From positions 3,529,758 through 3,593,757 of the forward strand of contig JAHREC010000062.1 of NCBI GenBank assembly GCA_020081605.1: a stretch of DNA of 64,000 nt, read 5' to 3'. Source of the stretch: Albifimbria verrucaria. Taxonomy: Eukaryota; Ascomycota; Sordariomycetes; Hypocreales; Stachybotryaceae. The notes under the pieces are model-generated. The model made no database searches. It saw only the letters and a list, made by a program, of their open reading frames with translations, and was not told where the DNA came from. The position numbers and the translations under genes are program-made. Numbering within the stretch: position 1 is the first letter of the stretch; each line of letters begins with the position of its first letter. This document shows, in pieces, positions 35,445 to 47,819 of the stretch.

Positions 35445-37535
35445 ATGGTGTCTGTCATGGATTCTCTTGGGAAGATTGGCTTGCCCCTCTTCCAGCAGAA
35501 CCTGTCCAATAACTCCTACTCCAACCACTCGAACCCCTTCCCAGCCGGCATCATGGACTCGTTCCTCGCCAGCGCCGGCCAGACCTCGCCGATCCTGCAG
35601 GTCATCCTCTTCGTCTACCGCCTGCTGGGCTCCCAGCTGGGCATCGACCCCACCGTCATCCTCACCGTCTTCGGCTTCCTCTGGGGTTCTCCAAGATCGT
35701 CTCCCAGGTCTATATGCAGATCGAGACCCTAATCGATCGCTACTTCATGTGCGCCATGTACGTGTCTGAGCAGGACCGCATCTACGACCACGTCATGAAG
35801 TTCATGTCGCAGCAGCCCAGCATCAAGAGCAGCCAGTACCTCACGGCCCAGACGCCCTGGAGGAGCGCCTGGGAGGAGGAGGACGAGGCCGAAGCTACGC
35901 TGCTGTGGACAGACGGCGGCGAGGGTGAGGGTAGCCCCAAGTACATCAACTTTGCGAATCAGGCCGCCAAATCGGTGAGTCCTTGTTCCACGGCAGACGC
36001 CTGCTGGGTGAAGCGGGAGAACAACGAGCGCTGATTCCGTGTAGAGCCCTAGGTATGTCCCAGCCATGGGGTCCACCGGATTCTGGCACAATGGCAACTA
36101 TTTTAGGATTCATAGAAAGAAGGAATCGTTTGTGACTACAGGCTGGCAGGCTATGAAAGACACAGAGGAGATTAAGATATCGTGTTTTGGCCGGTCAACA
36201 AGTGAGCACACATCTAACGTGCTGGTGCCTTTCTGACTTTGCTAGATCCCATCAAGCAGCTCCTGGCAGACGCAAAAACTTCTTATTACCAAGACATCTA
36301 CCAGAGGACGGCTATTTATCGCCCTCGACATAAGGAGCTGAGGCGTGATTACAATATGTGGCAGCAAGTGGCCCGTCGTCCCATCCGGCCCATGCGAACA
36401 GTTGTGCTGGACAGCAAGGAGAAGCACGAAATCCTGGCCGACATCAATGAGTACCTGCACCCCTCGACCCCTCGTTGGTACGCTTCTCGCGGAATCCCTC
36501 TTCGTCGAGGGTACCTCTTTCATGGACCGCCTGGTACTGGTAAGACGAGTTTTTCCTTTGCTATTGCGGGCATTTTCGGAATAGACATATACGTGGTCAG
36601 TCTCCAGGACGCTACAATCACAGAGGAGGACATCGCTTTGCTGTTTACTAGACTACCGCGGAGATGCATTGTCTTGCTCGAGGATATTGATACAGCGGGG
36701 CTCCGACGAGACAACGATCCAAAGGAGGATGAAGCAGTGGAAGCAGCGGTGGCTGAAGAAAACGCCGTAGAGGCGAAGACAACAGACACGGGGATAAAAG
36801 ACAGAAGAAACAGTTGTTGAGGCGAAAAAGCCTCAGGTGAATGGGGTGTTGGAGAAAAAGAAGACGATAAAGCAACGAAGAAGGCTGAGGCTAAGACTAA
36901 TAAGTCGAAAAAGAAGAAGAAAAAGGAGGAGAGCTCGGACGAGAGCGATTCGGACAGTGAATCAAGTGATTCGGACAGCTCAGATAATGGGAAGTCCAAG
37001 AAGAAGAGCAAGAAACGTTCCAAGAAAGGGAGCAAGAACAAGGACGGTAAGAAAAAGGCAAGGATGGCAAAAGTGTCATTTCTCTAGAGACTATCTCGCT
37101 GTCGGGATTGCTCAACGCCATTGACGGCGTGGCCTCGCATGAGGGCCGTATCCTCATCATGACGACCAACAAGCCCGAGGAGCTCGATGAGGCTCTCGTC
37201 CGACCGGGCCGCGTGGACATGCAGGTCGGTTTCACCAACGCGACGACGCAACAGGCAGGCGAGCTGTTCCACCGGATGTACGAGCACGCGACACCTCGGG
37301 GACGCCGCAGGAGCAGCAGCGGCAAAAGCAGCAGGTCAGCAAGCCGGAAGACGAAACAAGCGATAATAGGTGGGATCTCCTGCCGACGGATGAGTTGAAG
37401 AGTATCGCGGATGACTTTGCGAGGTTGTTTCCAGAAAAGGTCTTTTCACCGGCGGAAATTCAGGGATTCCTGCTCAAGAGGAAGAGGCAGCCGAGAAAGG
37501 CTCTAGAGGACGCACCAGGGTGGATTGAGGGGTGA
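35445..37535 (+). CDS. BCS1-like AAA ATPase, probably mitochondrial
   Basis: Related to Bcs1, which uses ATP to move the folded Rieske protein into complex III at the inner membrane; fungi have several paralogues. The N-terminus has a hydrophobic segment (PTVILTVFGFLWG), then the BCS1_N domain. The AAA module shows Walker A (HGPPGTGKTS), Walker B (RCIVLLEDID), LLNAIDGV and the arginine-finger region (RPGRVDMQVGF). Between Walker B and LLNAIDGV is a long Lys/Glu/Ser/Asp-rich insertion (about 36720-37070) that ordinary Bcs1 lacks. Introns are 35975-36044 and 36202-36245. The ATG at 35445 or 35457 could start. Frame breaks are near 35684 (four G), 36795, 36848, 37053 (five A) and 37299 (four G). 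The insertion makes an authentic Bcs1 role unsure. Confidence 0.85.
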
Positions 37536-38655
37536 TGAAGCAGAAAGCGACCAAGTCTAAGGTCGTGACGGTGCAGTAAAAGGATGGAGGTTGTGTAAGT
37601 GTTGACGCAATGACGAGGACCAGCTGTCAAGGTGGCATAACTGATACGTTACGCGACACAAGTGCAGAGTGTGGTTGCCACGGACTATGAGTACACGAAC
37701 AGCGAGCATAGCATGAGATACATACGGTAGCCTAGCAAGGAGTGCGGCAACACGAAGAGGTGTAACATACAAGGAGCCGGTGATGCTACCGGGCCGTTGG
37801 CTACCGGGTAGGTCGGAGCCGTGGCCGGATTGCGGAGCCTTGATCGGGGGTAAAGCGGAGAGACTGACAGGTCTAGGTGGAGGAGGTAGTTTACAGTACT
37901 GGATAGCATAAGAGATGGTACTTTTCTTTCTGTCTTTATTTATCTATTATTTGTTTTTTTTTTTTTTGCGTGTGTGAGCTGGGTAGCATTTAATTGAGAA
38001 ACTTGGAGTTGACAGACGCGAATGTGTTCAACACCATTCGAGGTTTGGGATAGTTAGTCTAATGTGAGAGATGGGTTAAAGTGGAATGGGGAGTGAATAT
38101 GAAACTCAGTATATAGAAATTGAGAATTAATACAAATATTCAATTTGAGAAAGAGAGAAGAAGGTGGCTAGAATGCATAGACAGATTGTGTGCTGTTGGT
38201 CAGCATCAATTATCACAGCTGATACTTGAGAGGGTATAGGTGATGATTTGGCTACCAAGACTTAACAAGATTAATCTTGGTCGGTAATCGATTAATCTCT
38301 GCTAAGCAGAAGTCCGCCAGTAGTTTTAGCAAGATCATTAATTTCAAACATATTTTAGGCATCATCAACTCGTGCTTATGAGGAACACTCGCCTGCCTCG
38401 ATACCAGGAGCCAGCCTTGTCAGCGAGGTCAACCAGTAGCCGTGAGCTAAAGGCCACTAAGTGCACACCACAGCACCCCACGTCCACCCAGTCCCTGGAC
38501 AAACCTCCTGCTTCAAACCCACGACAGCTCCCAACCCACCGCCGTCCCCTTCGCTTCTGGCTCTCCCTCCCTGTCGCACCCTCGGCCAGCGAGCGCAAAC
38601 ACGATCCGACGCACCGCTACTTGGACGCACACACGCGCGCGCAGCATTGCCCGCC
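37536..38655. other. intergenic; AT-rich block at 37.9-38.37 kb
   Basis: No gene seen. A T run is at about 37954-37967. The stretch 37970-38360 is clearly AT-richer than its surroundings and holds a perfect 12-nt palindrome (AAGATTAATCTT, about 38268-38279). C-rich leader sequence precedes the TRAPP gene. Confidence 0.5.
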
Positions 38656-39364
38656 ATGGCGAGCATGCGACCTGATACACCGGCCGGCAAGGAAACGGGC
38701 CTGCGACACCCCAGCAATGGCAAGACCATCTACCACCGGCCGCTTAACCGCACCAAGACGGCCGAGCTGAGCCAGGCCAGCTTCGCGTACTTGTTTGCCG
38801 AGATGGTGACGTATGCGCAGCGTCGCGTCAAGGGCATCCAGGAGCTCGAACAACGGTGCGTTTGTGGAAGCGTCAGGCAACGGGAAGCCGTGGACTAACG
38901 AGGGCATCTGCCACCCCTTACAGGTTAAACGTCCAAGGCCACTCCATTGGCCTTAAGCTACTCGACCTCCTCCTGTTCCGCGAGCCGCCGCGCACCCAGG
39001 TCCGCCCGCAGACCATCATCACGCTGCTGCACTTCATCAAGCAGAACGTGTGGCAGCACCTGTTCGGGCGGCAGGCCGACCGCCTCGAGAAGTCGGCGAA
39101 CCCGGAGACGCCCGAGGAGTATATGATCATCGACAACGAGCCGCTCGTCAACCAGTACATCAGCGTGCCGCGCGAGATGAGCCAGCTCAACTGCGCGGCC
39201 TTCGTGGCCGGCGTCGTCGAGGGCGTCTGCGACGGCGCCAACTTCCCGCCAAGGTCACCGCCCACACCGTCAGCGAGGGCGAGATGTGGCCCGGCAAGAC
39301 GGTCTTCCTGGTCAAGTTCAAGAGCGAGGTGCTGGAGAGGGAGGCCTTGCTGGGCAAGAGCTGA
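38656..39364 (+). CDS. trs31: TRAPP complex subunit Trs31 (TRAPPC5-like)
   Basis: A core Bet3-family subunit of TRAPP, the Rab exchange factor and tether for ER-Golgi vesicles. Family hallmarks are NRTKTAELSQASFAYLFAEM and RRVKGIQELEQR in exon 1, and GLKLLDLLLFRE, FIKQNVWQHLFGRQADRLEK and NCAAFVAGVVEGVCDGA in exon 2. The intron is 38856-38923 (GTGCGT...TACAG), splitting an Arg codon. The start is ATG at 38656 (GCCATGGCG context). One frame break at a CCC run (39245-39247) is followed by the expected C-terminal block ending at TGA 39364. The length of about 210 residues fits the family. Confidence 0.92.
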
Positions 39365-39644
39365 GAGTCGGGTTTCCTCTAGGTTTTAAAGGGGAGCCCG
39401 TGTGTGGGACATGCATGGGACGGAGTTTTGGGAGTCTGGAGCGGGTTGCTTTAGGATTGGAATCTGAGCTTTGGGGCTTTTGTCGATGGACATGTGGCCG
39501 ACTTTGCTCAACCTGCATAGAAATAGAGTGACCTAACCATTTCCTTGTAACGCCTTGCTTTCCGTACGCCGTGTGCACGATCCCCACGATTCTTCCGAAA
39601 ACAGACCAAGAATACCATGCCTTAATACCAGCCGCAGGAAGCCC

Positions 39645-40008
39645 TCATCGCGGCATGCCCTTGACGCCCTTGCTCGGCCCCGCGGCGCCCTGCTTCGGCG
39701 GGCCCTTCTTCATCAGATCCGCCAGGCCGAGGTCCTTCCACGCCGGCTCTTTGACCTCCTGAGTCGCGCGCTGGATGCCAAACGCGGCGTGCTGGTCCGG
39801 CACGACGTCGTCCTCGTCCTCCGGGTTGATGGGCTGGTGCTGCGGGGGCACGTAGATCTCGTCGTCGGGCAGCTTGTCCTTGCAGAAGTCCTCGAAGAGG
39901 TCTGCGTCGCGGGGCGGCGCATGTGCACGTAGGTGTAGCACGAGTCCTTGTTCTAACGAGGGGGTTAGCAGGATTTGGGGCGAGGCTGGGAGGGAGAGAG
40001 GGTACCAT
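39645..40008 (-). CDS. small conserved-looking protein of unknown function
   Basis: About 102 residues, hydrophilic and acidic in the middle (PINPEDEDDVVPDQHAAFG), with a Lys/Gly-rich tail (LADLMKKGPPKQGAAG). The best model places the ATG (40006-40008) alone as the first coding exon. An intron of 53 nt (39953-40005, GTACCC...GCTAAC...TTAG) follows, then an exon starting NKDSCYTYVHM. One frame break lies at four G (39911-39914) on the plus strand. The composition and clean splice signals suggest a real gene, but I do not recognise the family. Its neighbour Trs31 is convergent. Confidence 0.6.
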
Positions 40009-40843
40009 TGTGAAGGGGATTTGGGGGGTGGTGGTGGGAGGGAGGGAGGAAGGTGAGGGTATGATGTAGAATGGCACGGATCTTATCGGGGGTTATCAGA
40101 AGTGGGCATTTGTAAACATGGTGGGATAACATAGAGGGCGAGAACAGCACTGAATGCTCTGAGCATTGAAATATCGCATGAATTGGATAGGATTAATGAT
40201 TGAATTATTTTCGTCTGTTTTTGGCGTTTCGAAATGCTCAATTCCTTGGGTATCCTCGTTGCAGTGCTTGGGTGCGCCGTTTACTGTTTACATGAAGTTC
40301 CGTCTTCCAGTCACGATGGCCATGCAAGCACTGAGACGCCGTTTGCCTCCACCCATTGCTGGAGCCGTGGCCATACCAACCCGGGTGCATCTAGGAACGG
40401 GTTGTTTTGTAAAACTCTGGAGCCAAGCTCTGGAATTGTTGGGTAGGTTTCTTCGAGACATTGCTCTACTATGTGAGCTGTTGTGGTGCCATTGGCATCC
40501 TCATGATCGCAAGGTAAAGGACGAGAAGCGACATGTACACAAGCTTGGCCAAAAATAGCAACATAAGTTAAAGCACTTAGGCACCTAGGTAAATATAAAT
40601 ATAAACCAGAACAGATCTATAATTGTTTCTATATTTCTTATGGTGCCTATTGATCAATCATCGGCGATTTCACAAATTAATCATGTTGGTATAAAATTCA
40701 AGGCCTAGCCAATGTACAAGCAGCTCTAAGTTGTGTGATGTAAAGCGATCTGCATGAATGGGACACAGCTGGGATCAGCCAGAGGCACGGTGGGGTTGAC
40801 TTGCAGCCGCGGTCATCCTTTGAGCTTCACCATCGCACCCACA
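40009..40843. other. intergenic; no gene seen
   Basis: Upstream regions of the small minus-strand gene and of the F-box-like gene. The 40560-40700 part is AT-rich. Confidence 0.55.
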
Positions 40844-42151
40844 ATGTCCTCCACAGATGGTCCTAAGAAGGGCTGCGTATTTCCGATCGAAATACTCTAC
40901 CTAATTGGCCTGCAACTTCTCCCCGAAGAGCCCTTTCTCACCTCCGCCAATGACTATCTTCAAGAAGACTGGGATGTGTGCGTCTCCACGCTGCGGGACC
41001 TAGCTTTGACTTGTCGCGCCGTCTATGATAGCCTTGAACCTCTCCTGCACCGCTTCATCGTTCTTCGAAATGGCCACGATATAGTACGAGCATTTACTTT
41101 ACTGGCAAAAAACCCAACTGCGCGGAATCATGTCCGCCATCTTCTTAGCGACACGTCTGAAGTCTGGGAGACAATTGCTGACGGTCTGCCCGAGTGGTGG
41201 GAAAGACGCCACGGAAAAGACAAGAAATTGCAACAAGTCCTCGACGAAGCGGGATACTCCCTGACCCCGGAGCAGATTGATGAAATAACTCATTATACCA
41301 GGATTGAACCTGATTTCCACTCGCACGATGCTGTCATGTTTGCGTATGGTGGCATTCTCCTCATGGCGGCGGAACTTGAGACACTTACGATGAACCGTGA
41401 AATTACGAGGCATAGCTACATGGTGATTGCGAGAAACATTCTTATACAGTCACAAGAGGACCACCCTATCTTGCCCAAACTCAGAGCCATAAAACTCATC
41501 ACCAAATATACCGGCAAAGACCGTGGAGACGGCATGGAGACCTTTATGCGCAGCGCTTGCATATTCTCTTGGCCTGTGCGGATCTTGATCGTGAAGGATG
41601 TCAACGCTTCTTTTATAAGCACCATAAATAGTTTGAGCTTGCACTATGGTGTCGCGATGCCTCTCGTTGAAAGGCTGCACATCCGGCCATGGGACACACC
41701 TCGCGAGCTCAGGTTTAAGCCTGTCAACGACATCCCTGTGCTTCTCCAGCTGCCGGTCTTCTTCCCAAACTTGCGTGTGATCGACGTTGAGTTTATCAAA
41801 ACACCAAATTTTGAACATGATCTCTGGGAGTCGATAGGCGGCCTGTCGGAGAGCTTGAAGAAGATGCGGCTGAAGAACCAGAAGTTCCCCATGGAGATGA
41901 TGCTGGGGCAGGGAATGAAGAAACTGAGGTTTCTTTCCATAGATCTCTGCCGAGGGACGCCAGACAATCCTGATGTGAATCATGTTCTCTCGATATTTGA
42001 GAATGCTATGGAAGAGGGTTATTTCAAGCATAGGGCACTTGAGCGATTGGAGTTGAACGGAAGCATCTTTAGCGTCACGGTTGAAGGTCCTGGTTTACCA
42101 CAAGTTTCGCTACTGGATGAGCCGGCGTATGGTGATGAAATGTGGACATGA
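40844..42151 (+). CDS. F-box-like protein, fungal lineage-specific
   Basis: A single-exon, unbroken ORF of about 435 codons from the ATG at 40844 (an in-frame ATG at 40754 would add 30 residues). The N-terminus resembles an F-box: FPIEILYLIGLQLLPEE, then LRDLALTCRAVYDSLEPLLH, the usual pattern of fungal F-box proteins that bind Skp1. The rest has leucine-rich patches (LPKLRAIKLITKY, FPNLRVIDVEFI, LKKMRLKNQKFP, LERLELNG) suggesting irregular LRR-like repeats that would recognise a substrate. The substrate is unknown. Among the larger genes here it is one of the few with no frame break. Confidence 0.7.
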   Translation: MSSTDGPKKGCVFPIEILYLIGLQLLPEEPFLTSANDYLQEDWDVCVSTLRDLALTCRAVYDSLEPLLHRFIVLRNGHDIVRAFTLLAKNPTARNHVRHLLSDTSEVWETIADGLPEWWERRHGKDKKLQQVLDEAGYSLTPEQIDEITHYTRIEPDFHSHDAVMFAYGGILLMAAELETLTMNREITRHSYMVIARNILIQSQEDHPILPKLRAIKLITKYTGKDRGDGMETFMRSACIFSWPVRILIVKDVNASFISTINSLSLHYGVAMPLVERLHIRPWDTPRELRFKPVNDIPVLLQLPVFFPNLRVIDVEFIKTPNFEHDLWESIGGLSESLKKMRLKNQKFPMEMMLGQGMKKLRFLSIDLCRGTPDNPDVNHVLSIFENAMEEGYFKHRALERLELNGSIFSVTVEGPGLPQVSLLDEPAYGDEMWT

Positions 42152-43036
42152 GGCGGGCAGTTGCGAGAGGTTGTTTGCCAGCCAATGAAGGAATATTGAT
42201 TTCTTGATTCACTTTTTTATGCTGTGCTTTGATTGCGCTAGGGTAGCGAAGAAATGCGGTTTGAGTAGACAAGGAAACGATTCCTGACGAATTCGAACGT
42301 GGTTACAGAATTAATTGATTAGGATGGACACTGAATGTCGGAAGGCCCCAGGTAGGTATCGGACATAGACCTGATCCAATTAAAACCAGGAGAAAGCTAG
42401 GAGTCAGGCTCTGGTAGGTAGCTTAGCCATAGCTCTCGCAGCTTAAAATAAGCTTGTACATGGTGGTGAGCAGTAGGTGAACTCTTAACTTATTCCTTGA
42501 ACCTTGAGTCCTGATATTGAGTTGCATATTTAAAAAAATTCTAGCAATCACATAGCAGAAGATTTATGTACTTTTCGAAGTTACACTTGAGGACGAGCTT
42601 GGTAGTTCACAACCATGGCTGCTGAAGTAGACTAGTTGGTTATTGTTGTCTCATTCCAGTTGGACGCATCATTGCTATGGACTGGGTATCGCATGGAGCG
42701 GATCAATAAATTTCCAGCTCTAGCCTCTAGAGGAGCTTTGAAAGAGGCAGGCACTAAGGCTGATAAGATACAGGGAGTTACGGGAGCTCCGGTTCACCTT
42801 TCTAGTGAAGTGGGGGTGCTCAAGGTACCTTATTCATTCATTGTTCCGTTGCCTGGAGCTCCAACCCCACCATCAACATCCAACATCACCGACTGCGAGG
42901 CCATGATCTTTCATACCCTGCCTCTTGCATAACCTCCCCACCCTGAATTTATCCGATATATCTAGTACGACCATCCGAACGCGCTGCCTGGTACTCAACA
43001 CCGTCACCGTCCGTGGTCACGAGAAGCTCGTTCAGC
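42152..43036. other. intergenic; promoter of the CAND1 gene
   Basis: No gene seen. It is AT-rich at about 42160-42560, with a C-rich leader just before 43037. Confidence 0.55.
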
Positions 43037-46000
43037 ATGACTGCCGCCATCAACCCCACTCCCCAGGAGTCCTGACGTTGGTGCAGAAGCTCGGCGATGC
43101 TGACCCTGACTTCCGCTTCATGTCGTTGAACGACTTATTACAGCTCCTGAGCGTTGCGAAGCCGGACTTCCTTCACCACGACTACAACATCGCTGCCCGA
43201 ACTGTTGATAGCATCATCAAGACGCTCGATGACCAGAACGGAGAAGTACAAAACCTGGCAATCAAATGGTTTGCCTCACACCATTCTTGCTTCTTGGCCA
43301 AGCTAACACTCTCGGTAGTCTGGGCCCTCTCGTTGGCAGGGTGCCTGCGCCCATCATTGCCCCCATGATCGATAAGCTATCCTCCTTAAAGCTCCAGAAC
43401 TCAGTCGACAACGCCGTGCCCTCGCTAGCTATGCGCTCCGTCATCGTCGCCTTGCCTCGACCCGTTCCCGGAATTCCGACAACTACAGATGTGCAAGAAG
43501 CCTACAAGGCCGTGAGTCGGGTGTTGATCCCACGCCTCATCGGTCCTGGGCCCAAGACACGAGTACCTGAGACCTCATCAATTACACTGCCCGATGTCCC
43601 GACCGGTCTGCTGCAGAATGAGAGCGATCTCAACGCAGAAGCTGTCGACGTACTGATCGAGGTTGTCCGATGCTTTGGACCACTGCTACAAACCTACGAG
43701 GTGGAAGCTATGCAGGAAATCGTCCTCCAGCTGCTGGAGAGCGAAAAGGGCAACTCTGTCGTCAAGAAGCGAGCCGTCGTAGCGATTGCCATGTTGGCTG
43801 TTTACCTCACAGATGAGCACCTAGAGAGTGTTGTCGACCGATTGACATCGAATCTTTCACAATCGAGCATTAGCCAGATCACTCGTCGTCTCTACATTTC
43901 CATTCTGGGCAGCATGGCCCGCTCCATCCCGGTGCGATTTGGTCCTCATCTGCCAAAGGCGGCTCCTACGTCCTGCAGTCTCTTAGCGAAGAAGAGCTGC
44001 AAACACACATGGAGCAGATCAGTGATGGAGATGATCTGGGACAGGATTTCAACGAGGTCCGGGAAGCGGCACTGGTCACTCTGGAAGCCTTCTTGGCCTC
44101 CTGCCCGCAAGAGATGCGAAGCTTTACCAAGGACACCATCGCGGCATGCTTGCGCTACTTGAAATACGATCCCAACTATGCCGTAGACGAGGATGACGAG
44201 GATATGGACGTGGATGAGGATGATGAAGATGCCGACGACGACGATGAATTCGACGCAGATGATGGCTTTGAGGACGATGACGAGGATGCAAGCTGGAAGG
44301 TGCGACGATGTGCTGCCAAGACTATTTACACACTCATCTCTACCCGTGGCAGTGGGGACTTGCTTGAGAACGGTGTACTGTACTCCCAGGCGGCCCCATC
44401 GCTCGTTAAGCGCATCGACGAGAGGGAGGAGAATGTTCGATTGGAGGTTATCTCGGCTCTCTCCTTACTTATCCGTAAAACTGGCGAAGGTCTGCAACTC
44501 GATAACGCCGCTTTCGAAGAACTGGAGCAGGACACACTGGTGCAGGTTCCCTTGAGCCGCAAGAGAAGAAGACAAAGCAGCGGTGGCGGTGGATCCGTCG
44601 CCCAGTTCATGTCTGGGCCAGGCGTGACATCGCCTGTTCTGGAGAAGGTGCCGCCTACTGGCCCAAGAGCTGAGCTGGCTAGCCTAGCACCCTCTATCGT
44701 CAAGGCTGCCACGAAGCAACTCAAGGGTAAGACTATCCCCACAAAGCAGGCCATCATCAAACTCCTCGACGACATGGTGTCTGTCCAGCGCGGCGGCCTG
44801 TCTGATTTCTTCCCCGAGATTATTGGGCCCATTGTCGACGCCATCAAGGCTACCGGCTCCAGCGGTGTGTCATCCTCTCTCGCTTCTGCTGGTGGTTCAG
44901 CGTCAGCAACTCCCAGCACACTGCGTGTTGCTGCTCTGAGCCTCATCGGTGACCTCGCCAAGACTCACTCATCTTCTGTGCTCCACCCTTACCTGACCAA
45001 GATTGTGGCCGGGGTCACGTCTGCGGTTCATGACCGCTTCTACAAGATCTCTAGCGAGGCGATTCGGACTGTTGAGGAGTTAGTTAAGGCGATAACTCCG
45101 CCAAGATCACGAAACGATGGGGCAAAGTACAAGGATGAGCTGCAAAAGCTATTTGACGTGATTGTGGACAGAGGTTCTGCAAATGACGCAGATGCTGAAG
45201 TCCGACAGCGGGCTATTCATGCTCTTGGTATCCTTATTGCACGAACAATGGCTGGAGATGACTCCGGCTTGCTGCCCGCAGATAAGCGAAAAGTTGCGCT
45301 TAACATTCTCCAGGAGCGACTGAAGAATGAGACGACAAGACTTGCTGCTGTTCGTGCTGTCGATAACGTAGCTGCCTTTGCAAACTCGCCTGGCCAATTG
45401 GAGAAGCCGTGGATTCAGGATGTTGCTCTTGGGCTGTCGGCACAGCTACGAAAGGCCAACCGCTCGCTGCGAGGATCCAGCATTGTGGCTCTCAAGCACC
45501 TCACGCTGTCAAAAGCAGCCAAGGATCAATTGGAGCCCGCGACTATCGAGGAATTGTATCCTCCTTGATGCCAGCCATTACGAATAGCGACACTCATTTG
45601 CTTGGCCCTGCTTTAGTCATTCTGGCTAACATTGTCCCTGGTCACGCTGATCTTGTTGTTACTAGCGACCTCATTGCAGCACTTTGCCAGCTACTGAAAT
45701 CTCACCTCGCAAGCATCGTGTTGGAGCAGCTGCTGTCCCTGGTCAGCAGCATTGGCCAGAGTGGCGCTGGCGAGCCATTGATGCTTGGACTGTTGAAGGA
45801 CGTCAGTGTCGCAGGTGATGCCTCGGTTGTTGGTAAGGTGATAGGAACCCTGCTGGTCACTGGAGGCACGTCTGCAGGCGTCTCACTCGATAGCTTTATC
45901 TCGGAACTGAAGACTAGTGCCAAGAGCGGTGATGATGCTAGAGTGAGCCTCGCGCTGGCTGTCATTGGCGAGGCTGGTATGAGACTTGGACAAGGATCGC

Positions 46001-47254
46001 CTCTTAAGCCAAACTTGTTCCTGGAACAGTTCCATGAGGAGCCCGACAAGGTGTCCCTCTCCGCAGCCATCGCCCTGGGCAGAGCAGGCTCGGGCAATGT
46101 GCAAGAATTCTTGCCGATTATCCTCGAGACTATGCAAAAGGGCGGTAACACGCAATATCTGCTTATTCAATCGATCAAGGAGATTCTGCAATCCATCTCC
46201 GTTCAGTCTCCCGACCTACGCGGATATGCTCAGTCTATCTGGGATCAGCTCCTGAAGGCATCGAACAACGCTGACAACAAGGTTATTTGCGCGGAGTGTG
46301 TTGGACGACTAGTGACTTTGGATCCGAAGAGTTTCTTGCCTAAGCTTCAGGTATGAACTTCTTTCGCTACTCGAATGCAGTATTACGTTGCTAACAATCA
46401 CAGACGCTTCTCAAGGATGGCTCGCCCAGTGTCCGTGGTATGGCGGTGCAGGCTGTGCGATACACTCTGCCCGAGAGTGACGAGACTTTCGACGCTATGC
46501 TGAAGACTGTGCTTATTGACATGCTCTTGACCATGCTGCAAGATCAAGATATGGAAATTCGACGATTGGCCATGACAACACTGAACTCGGCAGCGCGCAG
46601 CAAGCCTGACCTCATCCTGCCGCACCTCGGCGAGCTAATTCCATTTGTGCTAGCTGAGTCAGTGGTCAAGAAGGAGCTGATCAGGAGGTTATGTTGGGCC
46701 CCTTCAAGCATACCGTTGACGATGGCCTTGAAGTTCGAAAGGTGAGTTATTCTTGTCCAATAGTAGATACATTTGCTAACCCAAAATAGAGTGCTTACGA
46801 AACCTTGTATGCTCTCATGGAGACCGCTTTCACACGAATCAATCGCATTGATTTGTTTGATCGAGTCGTTGCTGGTCTTAAGGATGACAACGATATCCGA
46901 CAGTTGTGCAACCTTATGGTTACAAAGTTGATTGTCATTGACCCTGATGAGACAGCTCGTCGACTTGATGCCATTGCTGAAGCTTACCGGGGTGTGCTAT
47001 CCATCAAGCTCAAAGACAACGCTGTGAAACAAGATTTGGAGAAGCAGCAGGAGGCCAACAAGAGCATTCTGAGAGTGACCCTCCTGCTCGGCGAGAAGAT
47101 GAAGGCACTGACTGGCAATGCTGCAGCAGCCACCAGCAATGCCGGGGTTACGGGCATATGGACCGCTTACTGGGAGTGGGTCAACAAGGAGTTCGAAAAG
47201 GAGCTACAGGGCCTCCGAGAAGAGAGCAAAGAGCTCCAGACGAGGATGGTGTAA
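43037..47254 (+). CDS. cand1: CAND1/TIP120 cullin-associated exchange factor
   Basis: A large HEAT-repeat protein that binds unneddylated cullins and exchanges F-box receptors on SCF ubiquitin ligases. N-terminal HEAT repeats begin MTAAINPTP, then [14 protein letters not shown] strongly Asp/Glu-rich loop at about 44180-44290 is followed by [18 protein letters not shown], as in CAND1 proteins. The C-terminal TIP120 block has [14 protein letters not shown] and [14 protein letters not shown]. Introns are 43269-43318, 46351-46403 and 46742-46790 (all GT...AG with CTAAC branch sites). The ATG is at 43037 and the stop ends at 47254. Frame breaks are near 43067, 43953, 45550 and 46684. The frames are long, overlap and continue each other, so missing bases are the simplest explanation. 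Confidence 0.94.
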
Positions 47255-47819
47255 GGTATAAGCCAGGGAAGCAGGGAATTGCTGTTGGCGATGCAGATAT
47301 TCCGAGGGTGTGTGTTATGAGAAAAGCTTTAGCAATGAGTTTAGCGAATACAGAAATGTATAGTTTTGCTGTCCAATTCGTCGGGGTCAAATTTTTGCAT
47401 GCATGCCATACGCCATGACTAATAACTTGACGCTTACATGTATATTAGGCGCTTCTTGATGCTTGTCATTGTGAAGCCTGTATTGGGAGTCTATGCGCCA
47501 GGTCGATGAATGACTGATGACTTGCGGCGTGTCCTAAAATTTATGAAAACGGGTCTCGATGACTCCGACAACTACATTTACTTTGTTCCCAAAGTCCAGA
47601 ATAGTTGGTTGAATGAATCAATGGGCTGACGAGAAGCCTCCATTATACAAGCTGTTGGTGCCTTTTTGGAAGAAGTATTCCTCTAGGCTCATTGATGATC
47701 AACCCAGGGCACATTCATTGTCATTGTATTGTCATAATTCACACCAGTAGAGTGAGACTAGAAATTACTAGCTGGTAGGGTTTGGGTTTCTCATTACTAT
47801 TCGACCCAACTCCAACATA
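47255..47819. other. intergenic between convergent genes; no gene seen
   Basis: 3' regions of CAND1 (+) and the first Kre9/Knh1-like gene (-). AT-rich, no structure recognised. Confidence 0.6.

Noticed and set aside
36837..37124. Basic Arg/Lys-rich ORF as a separate gene
   Set aside because: It is the wrong frame of the charged insertion in the BCS1-like ATPase.
8247..46700. Programmed ribosomal frameshifting as the cause of the split genes
   Set aside because: Too many breaks, in unrelated housekeeping genes, at simple base runs without a common slippery site or structure.
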